From contig JALGZR010000045.1 of assembly GCA_025774805.1 (NCBI GenBank), forward strand, positions 1 to 26,691: a stretch of DNA of 26,691 nt, read 5' to 3'. This DNA comes from a bacterium. GTDB taxonomy: Bacteria > ARS69. The translations under genes were made by a program, and so were the position numbers. Below, piece after piece: positions 15,156-22,401 of this stretch. The number at the start of each line of letters is the position of its first letter. The stretch's first letter is position 1. The notes under the pieces were generated by a model. The model was given only the letters and a program-made list of their open reading frames with translations, had not been told where the DNA came from and made no database searches.

Positions 15156-16474
15156 CTCGCTCCCTCCTGCTCGGAGTCGGGGGGGCGATGCTCGTCACCC
15201 TGTCCGGCGCGGGGGCGGAGTCGACCGAGGGGAAGATCGCCGTCACTCCGAGAGTCGGCGTCGACTTCGAGCACTTCGGCGAGACCTTCCGAGTCACCGA
15301 CACCCGGGACACCGTCGCCACGATCAACGACCTCGGGACGATCGTCGGGCTGACCGTGCAGAGCGGTTCTCCCGGAGCGAGCTCCTTCCGGCTCGATACC
15401 GACTTCCACTACGGCCGGCAGACGCACCGCGTCCGCCTCGATTTCGAGGGCCGGCTTCGCAGTGGTGCGAACACCTGGGAGCTCGAGCACGACGGCTCCT
15501 ACCGCGTCTTCTCCGAGGAGGGGGACTACGCGCTCTCGGGGGACTATCTCCAGGACTACGTGCGCCTCACCTGGGAGCGGCGACTGACCGAGGCCCTGCG
15601 CTTCCGGCTGCGCAACGTCCTCGACTTGACCTGGTACGAGGACCCCGACGAGTACAACCTGACCTCGACCCGGTACCGCCCTTCGGCCGACGTGCGATTC
15701 GCGTTCGGCGATCTCAGCGAGCTGCGGGCGGGGTACGAGCTCGGCCGGCGGACGGTCCCCGATTCGACCTCCCTCAATCACTGGCGGCACGTCGGGCAGG
15801 CGGATCTCTCCCTGCTCTTCGGGTGGACGTCGTCCCTCGACGTCTCGGAGCGAATCGAGAGGCGCGTCTATCCCGAGGGAAGCGTGCGCGAGAGCTCTTG
15901 GGAACATCGCGCGGACATCACCTTCGAGTTCTCCACCGGGGACCGGACGACCTTTCGAGTCGTTCAGGAGAACGAAGTGATCCGGTACGACGAGCCGGAT
16001 GATCTCGACTTCGACTCGGAGTGGGCCCGCACCGGCTTCCAGGTCGAGATTCACCGCACCCGGAATCTCGATCTCTCTCTCATGCCGGTCTACGCGTTCC
16101 TGACGAGCGACGGGGCGCCCGAGGAGGAGTACACCGAGACGGGCCTCGAGTTCGGGATCGACTGGCGGATCGGCGACCACACCTGGATCAATCTCACGGA
16201 CGAGGTCGGGCGCCGGGACTACGAGATCGGTGCGAACCCGGTCGACCGGCCCGAGATCGACAGCATTGCGTCCCTCGCCGCGGACGACGCGTTCGCTCTC
16301 GACACGGCGTTCTCCGACTATGTGTACAACCGCCTCACGCTCCTCCTCACCTCCCAGGTCTCGCCCGGGATCTCCGCGGATCTTTTCGTGAACTGGCAGC
16401 CCGAGAATCACCACGTGAACCGGCACGACACCGACACCCGGATCGTCTCCGGAGGGTTCGAGTACCGTTTCTGA
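15152..16474 (+). CDS. Outer-membrane beta-barrel protein of unknown function
   Basis: A 440-residue exported protein with a signal peptide (MTRSLLLGVGGAMLVTLSGAGA). The rest is built of alternating hydrophobic/polar strands about 10 residues long, rich in Tyr, Trp, Arg, Asp and Glu, such as TFRVVQENEVIRYDE and DLFVNWQPENHHVN. It ends in FEYRF; a terminal Phe after alternating residues is the usual BAM recognition signal. Strand count suggests a barrel of 16 or more strands, but I could not count them exactly. No plug, TonB box or known porin signature was seen. The GTG start overlaps the upstream repeat protein's stop (GTGA), so the pair is translationally coupled and shares the sigma54 promoter. 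Confidence 0.78.
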   Translation: MTRSLLLGVGGAMLVTLSGAGAESTEGKIAVTPRVGVDFEHFGETFRVTDTRDTVATINDLGTIVGLTVQSGSPGASSFRLDTDFHYGRQTHRVRLDFEGRLRSGANTWELEHDGSYRVFSEEGDYALSGDYLQDYVRLTWERRLTEALRFRLRNVLDLTWYEDPDEYNLTSTRYRPSADVRFAFGDLSELRAGYELGRRTVPDSTSLNHWRHVGQADLSLLFGWTSSLDVSERIERRVYPEGSVRESSWEHRADITFEFSTGDRTTFRVVQENEVIRYDEPDDLDFDSEWARTGFQVEIHRTRNLDLSLMPVYAFLTSDGAPEEEYTETGLEFGIDWRIGDHTWINLTDEVGRRDYEIGANPVDRPEIDSIASLAADDAFALDTAFSDYVYNRLTLLLTSQVSPGISADLFVNWQPENHHVNRHDTDTRIVSGGFEYRF

Positions 16475-16638
16475 GCCCCCTCGCCCGGCGGGCGGTCCCG
16501 GTCCGGACAGAACCCGGCTGCGTTTCTCACCGGGCTCGTCGCGGGCAGGTCCTCGAAGGCCGGGCCGGTCCGAGCTTGACGGCGCGTCCCGTCCCGGTTT
16601 TCCATTCCTCCGGTCGAACACCCTTCCGGAGGTCTTTC

Positions 16639-17472
16639 GTGACTGATCTCGCCCGGCCGGTACCGTTCCGGCGCCTTCGCCCTCTCCGCTCTCTCGCGCG
16701 CTCTCTCGTGCTGACCGTCCTTCTCAGCGGATGTGCCGCGATCGGCCAGATGAACATCTTCTCCGAGGAGCAGGAGCTCGCCATGGGCGCGCAGTTCGCC
16801 GCCGAGCTCGAAAAGGAGCTCACGTTCATCGACGATCCGGAGGTCGTCGGTTACATCGACAGGCTCGGGCAGTCCCTGGCGCGTGTATCGAAGCGGAGCC
16901 ACCTCACGTATCGCTTTCACGTCGTCGACACCGACGACGTGAACGCCTTCGCCGTTCCCGGCGGCTACCTCTACGTGAACCGCGGTCTGATCGAGGCGGC
17001 GGACAGCGAGTCGGAGCTCGCCGGGGTGCTCGGTCACGAGATCGGGCACGTGGTGGGAAAGCACAGCGCCCGCCAGCTCAGTCAGCAGTATGGACTCTCG
17101 CTTCTCGCTTCGATGGCCCTCGGCGAGGAGCCCGGCATGCTGAAACAGCTCACCGCCCGGATCATCGCCACCGGGGCGCTCACCCGCTACAGCCGGGAAA
17201 TGGAGTCGGAGGCCGACAGCTACGGAGTTCAGGAGCTGTACGATGCCGGCATCGATCCGAACGGCCTCGCGACTTTTTTCGGCAAGCTCGAGGAAATGCG
17301 CGGCGGTCGCGGGAGCGGCGCCCTCGAGATGTTCTTCTCGACCCACCCGGACCCGGGAGATCGGGCCAATGCCGTCCGTTCGCAGATCGCCGCGCTCCCG
17401 GCCAAGCCCGGTCTGCGGGCGGATTCCCCCCGCTTCCACGAGATCCAGGACCGGGTGAAGAGAGGGAACTAG
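16639..17472 (+). CDS. M48 family zinc metalloprotease lipoprotein (BepA/LoiP-like)
   Basis: A 277-residue predicted periplasm-facing lipoprotein with lipobox LLSGC (Cys32). The M48 catalytic site is complete: HEIGH at 133-137 within VLGHEIGHVVGKHSAR, and the third zinc ligand in MESEADSYG (Glu191). NAFAVPGGYLYVNRGLI upstream of the zinc site and FFSTHPDPGDRANAV near the C-terminus are also typical of the family. Its length fits single-domain relatives such as LoiP/YcaL rather than BepA, which adds a TPR domain. Such enzymes degrade misassembled outer-membrane proteins, so its place after a barrel gene is suggestive. The GTG start at 16639 has CGGAGG 6 nt upstream. The 164-bp gap before it contains TTGACG at 16576 but no good -10. 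Confidence 0.92.
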   Translation: MTDLARPVPFRRLRPLRSLARSLVLTVLLSGCAAIGQMNIFSEEQELAMGAQFAAELEKELTFIDDPEVVGYIDRLGQSLARVSKRSHLTYRFHVVDTDDVNAFAVPGGYLYVNRGLIEAADSESELAGVLGHEIGHVVGKHSARQLSQQYGLSLLASMALGEEPGMLKQLTARIIATGALTRYSREMESEADSYGVQELYDAGIDPNGLATFFGKLEEMRGGRGSGALEMFFSTHPDPGDRANAVRSQIAALPAKPGLRADSPRFHEIQDRVKRGN

Positions 17473-17480
17473 CCTGCATA

Positions 17481-17533
17481 TCTCACCAGCCTCGCCGCGT
17501 GGTCTGCCGTCGCCGCGGCGGAGACCGGTGAGA
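17481..17533 (+). terminator. Structured hairpin after the M48 gene (possible terminator)
   Basis: TCTCACC (17481-17487) pairs with GGTGAGA (17527-17533). Inside it, GGTCT (17501-17505) pairs with AGACC (17522-17526), directly abutting the outer stem. It starts 8 nt after the M48 stop. Only AAA and GC-rich sequence follow, with no U-run, so a simple intrinsic terminator is not certain. A second stem, GGCCATTC/GAATGGCC (17586-17611, 10-nt loop), also lies in this gap. Confidence 0.35.
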
Positions 17534-17709
17534 AAAGCGGGCTCGTGCGCAAAACTGCCTAGATTCTCCTCCTCCTGACAAGCATGGCCATTCCTCGGTC
17601 CGCGAATGGCCGCCGGTGCCTCGAAATACTCCCCGGAAAATTCCCCGAAAAAACACCTCAGTGTTGATTCGATCCCACCGATGAACCGATACGAACGGAG
17701 GAGGATTCG

Positions 17710-18210
17710 ATGCACGCGTTCATCTCACTCCTCGCGCTTCTGGCCGGGCCCACGGCCGACGCGACGGGCGATCCGGCTTCCGGCGCCGGTGTGCTGGCCG
17801 GGCTGGACCGTCTGCACGTCGAAGTTCTGCATCTGTCCGAGATCGTCACCGAGTCTGGTCTCAACGATGAGACTCTCACACGAGAAGTCAGCGGTCAGAT
17901 CTCGAGAGCGGGGTACGTGGTGCTGTCGGCCTCCACCTACAAGCCCGATACGCCGTTCGTGGCCCTGGCGATCGAGGCCGTCGAGCTTCCCCAGGACGGG
18001 GTCGCGTGGCACGTCTCTCTCGAGCTTCAGGAAGGCGTTGTCCTCGCCCGTGACTGCTCCGTCTCGACCTTCGGGTCGACCTGGTACACGTCCACCATGG
18101 GCCTGTCGCAAGCCGGGAATCTGGCGGAAGAGGTTCCCGAGGTCGTCTCGAGACTCGTCGACGACTTCCTCGCCGATGCCGCTTCCACCCGCCCCAGCGG
18201 GAGATCGTGA
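17710..18210 (+). CDS. Small probable exported protein, unknown function
   Basis: I do not recognise this 166-residue protein. The N-terminus (MHAFISLLALLAGPTADA) looks like a short signal peptide with a weak basic part. The mature part has HVEVLHLSEIVTESGLNDETL, a likely helix, then alternating strands around VVLSASTYK and WHVSLELQEGVVL. It ends in an acidic helix (AEEVPEVVSRLVDDFLAD). Such mixed alpha/beta folds with a final helix recall small periplasmic proteins annotated only as hypothetical. One Cys (CSVSTF) is present. The ATG has GAGGAGGA 5 nt upstream. Its stop overlaps the DUF192 start (GTGA), so both are probably translated from one mRNA. Confidence 0.7.
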   Translation: MHAFISLLALLAGPTADATGDPASGAGVLAGLDRLHVEVLHLSEIVTESGLNDETLTREVSGQISRAGYVVLSASTYKPDTPFVALAIEAVELPQDGVAWHVSLELQEGVVLARDCSVSTFGSTWYTSTMGLSQAGNLAEEVPEVVSRLVDDFLADAASTRPSGRS

Positions 18211-18935
18211 TCGTGGTCGGTCCTTCGCTCATGGCCGTGAACGCCACCCGCGACACCGTCCTGGCGCAAAGGCTGGAGTGGGCCGGGACGAGTGACACGA
18301 GGCGACGAGGCCTCCTGGGCCGGACCGAGTTCCCGGCGGGCGAGGGGCTCTACCTCGTGCCCTGCAAGTGGATTCACATGTACGGCATGAAGTTCGCGAT
18401 CGACGTAGCCTTCCTGGGAAGCGATGGGCGAATCCTCGCCGTACACGAGGGTCTTCGCCCCAACCGCCTTTCGCGACCGGTCTTCCGCGCCGAAGGGGTA
18501 CTCGAGCTGCCCGAGTCCACTCTCCGGCGCACCGGGACCCGCGTCGGAGACACCGTCCGGTTCACGGAAGCGGACGTCGACGGGGCCGTTTCGTGTTCCG
18601 ACCTGTCCGATCCGGCGAAGCCGGAGAACGGAATTCGTCAGGAGTGTCGATCCTCGACGGATCGACCTGTGCAACGGGTGAACAGATGCTCGGCTCCGTT
18701 GCGACCTTCCTCGGACGCGCGATCTCAGCGGCGGCAACTCTCGACCGCTCGACGCTCGACCGTCCGAGTTCTCTTCGAGTTGTGCCGTCCGAGAACAGCG
18801 TGCGGAAATGTTGCGCATTCGAAGCGAGCCCGCGTTGACGATCTGCAACTCTCGCACAAGAAGAACCCATTCCCATCACGAATGCAACTACCGTGTGCAA
18901 TTCGTGTTACTCGAAAGGCGCTTGAAGTCTCATGA
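18207..18935 (+). CDS. DUF192 family protein with an unusual C-terminal extension
   Basis: Residues about 15-120 match DUF192: TRRRGLLGRTEFPAGEGLYLVPCKWIHMYGMKFAIDVAFL, with the family's glycine-rich start, the WIHMYGM core and the later FLGSDGRIL strand. The function of the family is not established. The GTG start overlaps the stop of the upstream small secreted protein. The reading frame stays open for another 115-120 codons, to 18935. That part is Arg/Ser-rich, uses AT-ending codons far more than its neighbours (for example AGA, CTA, CAA, GTT) and has no domain-like pattern. A normal DUF192 protein would end near 18600, so the last 330 nt may be non-coding DNA open by chance, or reflect a lost stop. 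The domain is sure; the 3' end is not. Confidence 0.7.
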   Translation: MIVVGPSLMAVNATRDTVLAQRLEWAGTSDTRRRGLLGRTEFPAGEGLYLVPCKWIHMYGMKFAIDVAFLGSDGRILAVHEGLRPNRLSRPVFRAEGVLELPESTLRRTGTRVGDTVRFTEADVDGAVSCSDLSDPAKPENGIRQECRSSTDRPVQRVNRCSAPLRPSSDARSQRRQLSTARRSTVRVLFELCRPRTACGNVAHSKRARVDDLQLSHKKNPFPSRMQLPCAIRVTRKALEVS

Positions 18936-18951
18936 GCGGATGGTTTAGGAT
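18922..18951 (+). promoter_or_regulatory. Candidate sigma70 promoter for the tad operon
   Basis: TTGAAG (18922-18927) and TAGGAT (18946-18951) are separated by 18 bp; each matches its consensus at four of six positions. A start near 18958 would give a leader of about 110 nt before flp. It is the best promoter-like pair I saw upstream of the tad genes, but it is not strong. Confidence 0.38.
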
Positions 18952-18999
18952 CTCCCTACGTCGGACGAAGACTCGAGTGATCGAGACTCTCATCCGGAC

Positions 19000-19037
19000 C
19001 ACGTGTCGCTCCCGTAAGGGGCCCGCCCTGACACGTG
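19000..19037. promoter_or_regulatory. Inverted repeat in the flp leader
   Basis: CACGTGTC (19000-19007) and GACACGTG (19030-19037) are exact complements with a 22-nt loop that itself contains CCC and GGGG runs able to pair. The structure ends 30 nt before the flp start. It could be an operator, an mRNA stabiliser for the highly expressed pilin, or an attenuator. Confidence 0.4.
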
Positions 19038-19067
19038 AATGCTGCCAAACACGGAAAGGATCCTACG

Positions 19068-19229
19068 ATGAACTTCCTGCTCCGAGTCCTCCGCGAAGAC
19101 GACGGTCAGGACATGATCGAGTACGCGCTTCTCGGTTCCTTCATCTCCATCGTGGCCATCGTCGCCCTGCGTGCGATCGGCCCGCTCGTGAACACCGTGT
19201 ACGAAGGAATCCAGGCGGCTCTCACCTGA
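19068..19229 (+). CDS. flp: Flp-type class IVb prepilin
   Basis: A 53-residue major pilin precursor. It has a short leader ending in DDG, then the class IVb cleavage motif G/XXXXEY: cleavage after Gly gives QDMIEYALLGSF, with Glu at +5 and Tyr at +6. A single hydrophobic helix (about 18-37) follows, with a short polar tail. After cleavage by the TadV peptidase encoded next, the helix packs into the Flp pilus filament. The ATG at 19068 is chosen over an in-frame GTG at 19035 because AAAGGA precedes it and the leader length is then normal. It is the first gene of the tad operon, preceded by a structured leader. Confidence 0.93.
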   Translation: MNFLLRVLREDDGQDMIEYALLGSFISIVAIVALRAIGPLVNTVYEGIQAALT

Positions 19230-19277
19230 TCCTGACGACGAAACCGACCAGGGAATGCGGTCCCGGAGGTTCTGACG

Positions 19278-19814
19278 ATGCAAGAGTCCACTCCATCCGT
19301 GATCATCGGGTGCGTGACCTTGAGCCTACTGATCGGAGCCATGGTGATCGACGTCCGGAGCCGCCGCATCCCGAACTGGCTCACTCTTCCCGCTTTGGGC
19401 GCCGGGCTGGCCGTACGGTCCATCTGGGGGGGGCCACAGGAACTCCTCATGGGGGTGGCGGGGGTCTTCGCGGCCCCCGCCTGTCTCCTGTTCCTGCGGG
19501 GGTTCCGTCCCCTGGGAATGGGCGACATGAAACTTGCCGCAGCCATCGGGGCGCTCCTGGGACCGAAGGTCGGTGCCCTGGCGATGGTCATCTCCGGAGT
19601 CGCGGGCGGTCTCCTCGCGATCGGGTACCTGTTCCGAACGAAATCGACGGCCCTGAGCCTTTTTTCGCCGTTCTTCATCGGCGTGCCGTTCCTGAAACGG
19701 CCCTTCACGAATGCGGAAGCGTCCGAGGAACCGGAAGAGCCGGTCGCGATCCCCTACGGAGTCGCGATCGGGGCCGGAACCTTGCTGACCGCCGCATTCG
19801 TGTGGGTAAGGTGA
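19278..19814 (+). CDS. tadV: Prepilin peptidase TadV/CpaA
   Basis: A 178-residue polytopic inner-membrane aspartyl protease (A24 family) that removes the leader from Flp pilin and the TadE/TadG pseudopilins. The two catalytic aspartates are seen at Asp25 (MVIDVRSRRIPN) and Asp83 in the GMGDMK motif, with hydrophobic helices between and after. It lacks the N-terminal methylase domain of PilD, as TadV proteins do. A charged loop near 142-156 (NAEASEEPEEP) precedes the last helix. The ATG has CGGAGG 8 nt upstream. The stop overlaps a possible GTG start of tadE (GTGA). Confidence 0.93.
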   Translation: MQESTPSVIIGCVTLSLLIGAMVIDVRSRRIPNWLTLPALGAGLAVRSIWGGPQELLMGVAGVFAAPACLLFLRGFRPLGMGDMKLAAAIGALLGPKVGALAMVISGVAGGLLAIGYLFRTKSTALSLFSPFFIGVPFLKRPFTNAEASEEPEEPVAIPYGVAIGAGTLLTAAFVWVR

Positions 19815-19819
19815 CCGAG

Positions 19820-20221
19820 ATGCCGCGCTCGATTCTCCGCAGCGACCGTGGCCAGGCCCTGATCGAATTCGCGCTCGTTCTGCCGCTTCTCCTGCTCCTC
19901 GTATTCGGCATCACGGAATTCAGCCGGGCCTGGATGACGGTGAACGTTCTGACCTCGGCGGCGCGCGAGGGAGCCCGGCTCGCGGTCGTCACCGAACCGG
20001 ACCAGGATCGCGTCATCGCGCGGGTCAACGAGGTCTGTACGTCGTCCCGGGTCACTCCGACGGCGATCACGATCACCGGGCCGGATCCTGCCGACGTGGA
20101 GCGCCGGGTCACCGTGGAGGTCGAAGCCGACTTCCAGGTCCTTCCGGGTGAGATCCTGGGGACCTTCTCCGGCACGATCCCGCTTCGCGCAAGATCGATC
20201 ATGCGTCATGAGTCCTTTTGA
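19820..20221 (+). CDS. tadE: TadE-like pseudopilin
   Basis: A 133-residue pseudopilin. SDRGQALIEFALVLPLLLLLVFGI carries the class IVb-like site, with cleavage after Gly, Glu at +5 and Phe in place of Tyr at +6, followed by one membrane helix. The remaining periplasmic domain (AAREGARLAVV, then strands) is typical of the TadE fold. It is processed by TadV and helps Flp pilus assembly. The ATG at 19820 has AGGTG 6 nt upstream. GTG 19811, which overlaps the tadV stop, would add three residues. Confidence 0.88.
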   Translation: MPRSILRSDRGQALIEFALVLPLLLLLVFGITEFSRAWMTVNVLTSAAREGARLAVVTEPDQDRVIARVNEVCTSSRVTPTAITITGPDPADVERRVTVEVEADFQVLPGEILGTFSGTIPLRARSIMRHESF

Positions 20222-20245
20222 GTCGACCACGTGGGAGGCACGTGC

Positions 20246-21139
20246 ATGAAGGAAAGGGACGCCACAGAGAGAGCGGGGGTTGCTTTGCTCAAGGATCGAA
20301 TCGAGTCAACGGACACGAAGGGTCTGGTGATCCTGATCGTATCCGTGGTCTTGGCCGGTCTCTGCGCGGGGGGCCTCTACCTCTACATGAAGAACGCAAC
20401 TCCGATCGCGAGTGTCGAGCCGCCGAAGGTGGTTCCGGTCGTGGTCGCGACAAAGGACTTGACGTTCGGGACGGTCTTGCAGCGGGAGCACCTGAAGCAG
20501 GTCGACTTCCCGCCGGAATCGGTCCCTCGAGGTTACTACTCCGATCTCGACAGCGTGGTGAACCAGAGCACACGGGTCTTCCTGATCGAAGGAGAACCGG
20601 TGCTGGGATCCAAGTTGTCCTCGATCGGGGGAGGACTCTCGCTGCGGATTCCGGAGGACAAACGGGCCATCAGCCTGAGCGTGAACGAGATCACGGGAGT
20701 GAACGGCTTCGTGCTTCCCGGTGATCGCGTCGACGTCCTCGTGACCGTCGACAACGCCAAGGGATCCAACGTCGCGGTCACGGAGACCATCCTGCAGAAC
20801 ATCGAGGTCCTCGCCTCGGGATCCAAGACGGAGACGAAACGGAATCACCAGATCACCGTTCAGACGGTCACGCTGATCGTGGACACGGAAGGAGCCGAGG
20901 CCCTGGCGCTGGGAATGCACCAGGGGGAGGTGAATCTCGTGTTGCGCAACCCGGTGGACACCAAGATCGTCGCGACGAAACTGACGGACACGAAGTCCGT
21001 GCTGGACCTCTACACGACGCGGACGTCGTCGTACAAGCGGCCGTCCACGACGAAGAAGGCTCCGGATCCGGAACCTTCGTACACGATCATCCGGAATGGA
21101 AACATCACGCATCAGTCCTCGCCGGAGAAGAACAAGTAG
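20246..21139 (+). CDS. cpaB: Flp pilus assembly protein CpaB/RcpC
   Basis: A 297-residue periplasmic protein anchored by an N-terminal membrane helix (about 26-47). A SAF-type domain follows (VVVATKDLTFGTVLQREHL, then GEPVLGSKL), and next the family's RAISLSVNEITGVNGFVLPGDRVDVLVT segment. The central beta domain ends with VTLIVDTEGAEALALGMHQGEVNLVLR. The C-terminus is basic and low-complexity (TRTSSYKRPSTTKKAPDPEP). It is thought to help the CpaC secretin or guide the pilus through the periplasm. The ATG at 20246 is preferred over GTG 20231 because GGGAGG lies 7 nt before it. Confidence 0.92.
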   Translation: MKERDATERAGVALLKDRIESTDTKGLVILIVSVVLAGLCAGGLYLYMKNATPIASVEPPKVVPVVVATKDLTFGTVLQREHLKQVDFPPESVPRGYYSDLDSVVNQSTRVFLIEGEPVLGSKLSSIGGGLSLRIPEDKRAISLSVNEITGVNGFVLPGDRVDVLVTVDNAKGSNVAVTETILQNIEVLASGSKTETKRNHQITVQTVTLIVDTEGAEALALGMHQGEVNLVLRNPVDTKIVATKLTDTKSVLDLYTTRTSSYKRPSTTKKAPDPEPSYTIIRNGNITHQSSPEKNK

Positions 21140-21203
21140 CAATTCCGCGGAGGGTCACCCCGAGGGACCCTTCAGGTGATCGCCCCGTGAAACGGAGCCT
21201 TCT

Positions 21204-22400
21204 ATGATTCTCAGGCGCGCGCGACTCTCTCATCCTCGATGGCCGGGGATGCCGATCGTCCTTCTGGCGGGCTGGATTCTGGCACTCGTTCCGAACGAGG
21301 CACGAGCTCAGCCGGCGGCCGAGCCACCGGCCAAGCTCAACGTGACCGTCGGGCAGTCGATCACGCACCGACTGCGGACGGCCGTGAAGACGGTCTCCAT
21401 CGCGGATTCGGACATCGCCGACGTCGTCGTCGCGGGGCCCCAGGAAATCCTCATCAACGGGAAGGAGATCGGGAGGACGACCCTCGTGATCTGGGATGCG
21501 GTGGACGTGTCCACGACCCTCGATCTCGTGGTGCGAGGTCAGTTCAGCGAGCAGAAGATCGAGCTCCGAGTCCAGCTGGCCGAAGTGAATCACTCTCGAG
21601 CAAAAGAAACGGGTCTGGATGCGCTCTTCGAGACGAACCGACTGGATGATCAGGTGCAGGCGGGCTCCTACGCCGGCAACGTCGACACGCCCAGCATCCC
21701 TCTGTCCATTTTCGGAGGGGCGGCGACCGAGGGGGCGGATATCGCGCTCCGGTGGGTGCACGGCAGGGAAGAGATCTCGACCATGGTCCGGGCGATGGTG
21801 GCGGAGGGGGTGATTCGCGTTCTCGCGAAACCCAACGTGGTCGCCGCGAGCGGTGAGAAGGCGTCCTTCCTCTCGGGAGGGGAAATTCCGGTGCCGGTGG
21901 CGAGCTCGGGGTCGACCGGAGGAAGCACCGTGACCATCGAATGGAAGGAGTTCGGGGTCAAGGTCGCGTTCGTGCCGACGATCGTCGACGACGGCGTGAT
22001 CAGCCTGAAGGTCGCTCCGGAGGTGTCGAGCCTCGACTTCGGGAACGGAATCGAACTCAGCGGATTCCGGATTCCGGCCCTCCGATCCCGAAAGGCCAGT
22101 ACGACGGTGGAACTGAAGGACCGGGAGACGCTGGTGATCGGCGGACTCCTCATGGAAGAAGAGACGGATTTCGAGACGAAGATCCCCATTCTCGGGGACA
22201 TCCCGCTCCTCGGATACTTCTTCCGGAGTCAGCAGGCCGCCACGACGATCAGCGAGCTCATGCTGGTGGTGTCTCCCCGAATCGTCCGGCCGCTCGCCCC
22301 GGGGAGGGACGTTCCGCTCCCGACCGACGGGCTGGACGTGCCGGAGGTGATTCCCCGGGACCGAGACCGGGAATTCCGGTCCGAGAGCTTCGGAGGCTGA
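21204..22400 (+). CDS. cpaC: Flp pilus secretin CpaC/RcpA
   Basis: A 398-residue outer-membrane secretin. A signal peptide (hydrophobic core about 17-30, cleaved near ARAQ) is followed by the N-terminal pilus-secretin domain (LNVTVGQSITHRL, VVVAGPQEILINGKEIGRTTLVIWD). A short BON-like/N1 region follows, then the secretin domain: VRVLAKPNVVAASGEKASFLSGGEIPVPV, EFGVKVAFVPTI and TTVELKDRETLVIGGLL, ending in the characteristic VPLLGYFFRS-like and ELMLVVSPRIVRPL strings. It forms the ring through which the Flp pilus exits. The ATG has CGGAG 6 nt upstream. The 64-bp gap before it contains AGGGTC/GACCCT arms (9-nt loop) without a T-run. Confidence 0.95.
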   Translation: MILRRARLSHPRWPGMPIVLLAGWILALVPNEARAQPAAEPPAKLNVTVGQSITHRLRTAVKTVSIADSDIADVVVAGPQEILINGKEIGRTTLVIWDAVDVSTTLDLVVRGQFSEQKIELRVQLAEVNHSRAKETGLDALFETNRLDDQVQAGSYAGNVDTPSIPLSIFGGAATEGADIALRWVHGREEISTMVRAMVAEGVIRVLAKPNVVAASGEKASFLSGGEIPVPVASSGSTGGSTVTIEWKEFGVKVAFVPTIVDDGVISLKVAPEVSSLDFGNGIELSGFRIPALRSRKASTTVELKDRETLVIGGLLMEEETDFETKIPILGDIPLLGYFFRSQQAATTISELMLVVSPRIVRPLAPGRDVPLPTDGLDVPEVIPRDRDREFRSESFGG

Positions 22401-22401
22401 G

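Larger units (their letters stand above)
18600..19067 (+). other. AT-richer region before the tad operon
   Basis: Base use shifts from the GC-rich coding style to a more even composition here, as expected for an intergenic control region. It holds only the questionable tail of the DUF192 reading frame, the candidate tad promoter and an inverted repeat in the leader. No RNA gene or other convincing open frame was found. Short direct repeats of CTCGACCG-like words occur at about 18740-18762. Confidence 0.5.

Noticed and set aside
14876-16621. Minus-strand open frame of 581 codons opposite the barrel gene
   Set aside because: No domain pattern, very high Arg/Gly/Glu/Val, and no ribosome site. 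The plus-strand gene has a signal peptide and a barrel end signal.
18932-19819. Upstream extension of the tadE frame through flp and tadV
   Set aside because: The extension is a shadow of the flp and tadV genes. The family N-terminus and a ribosome site place the start at 19820.
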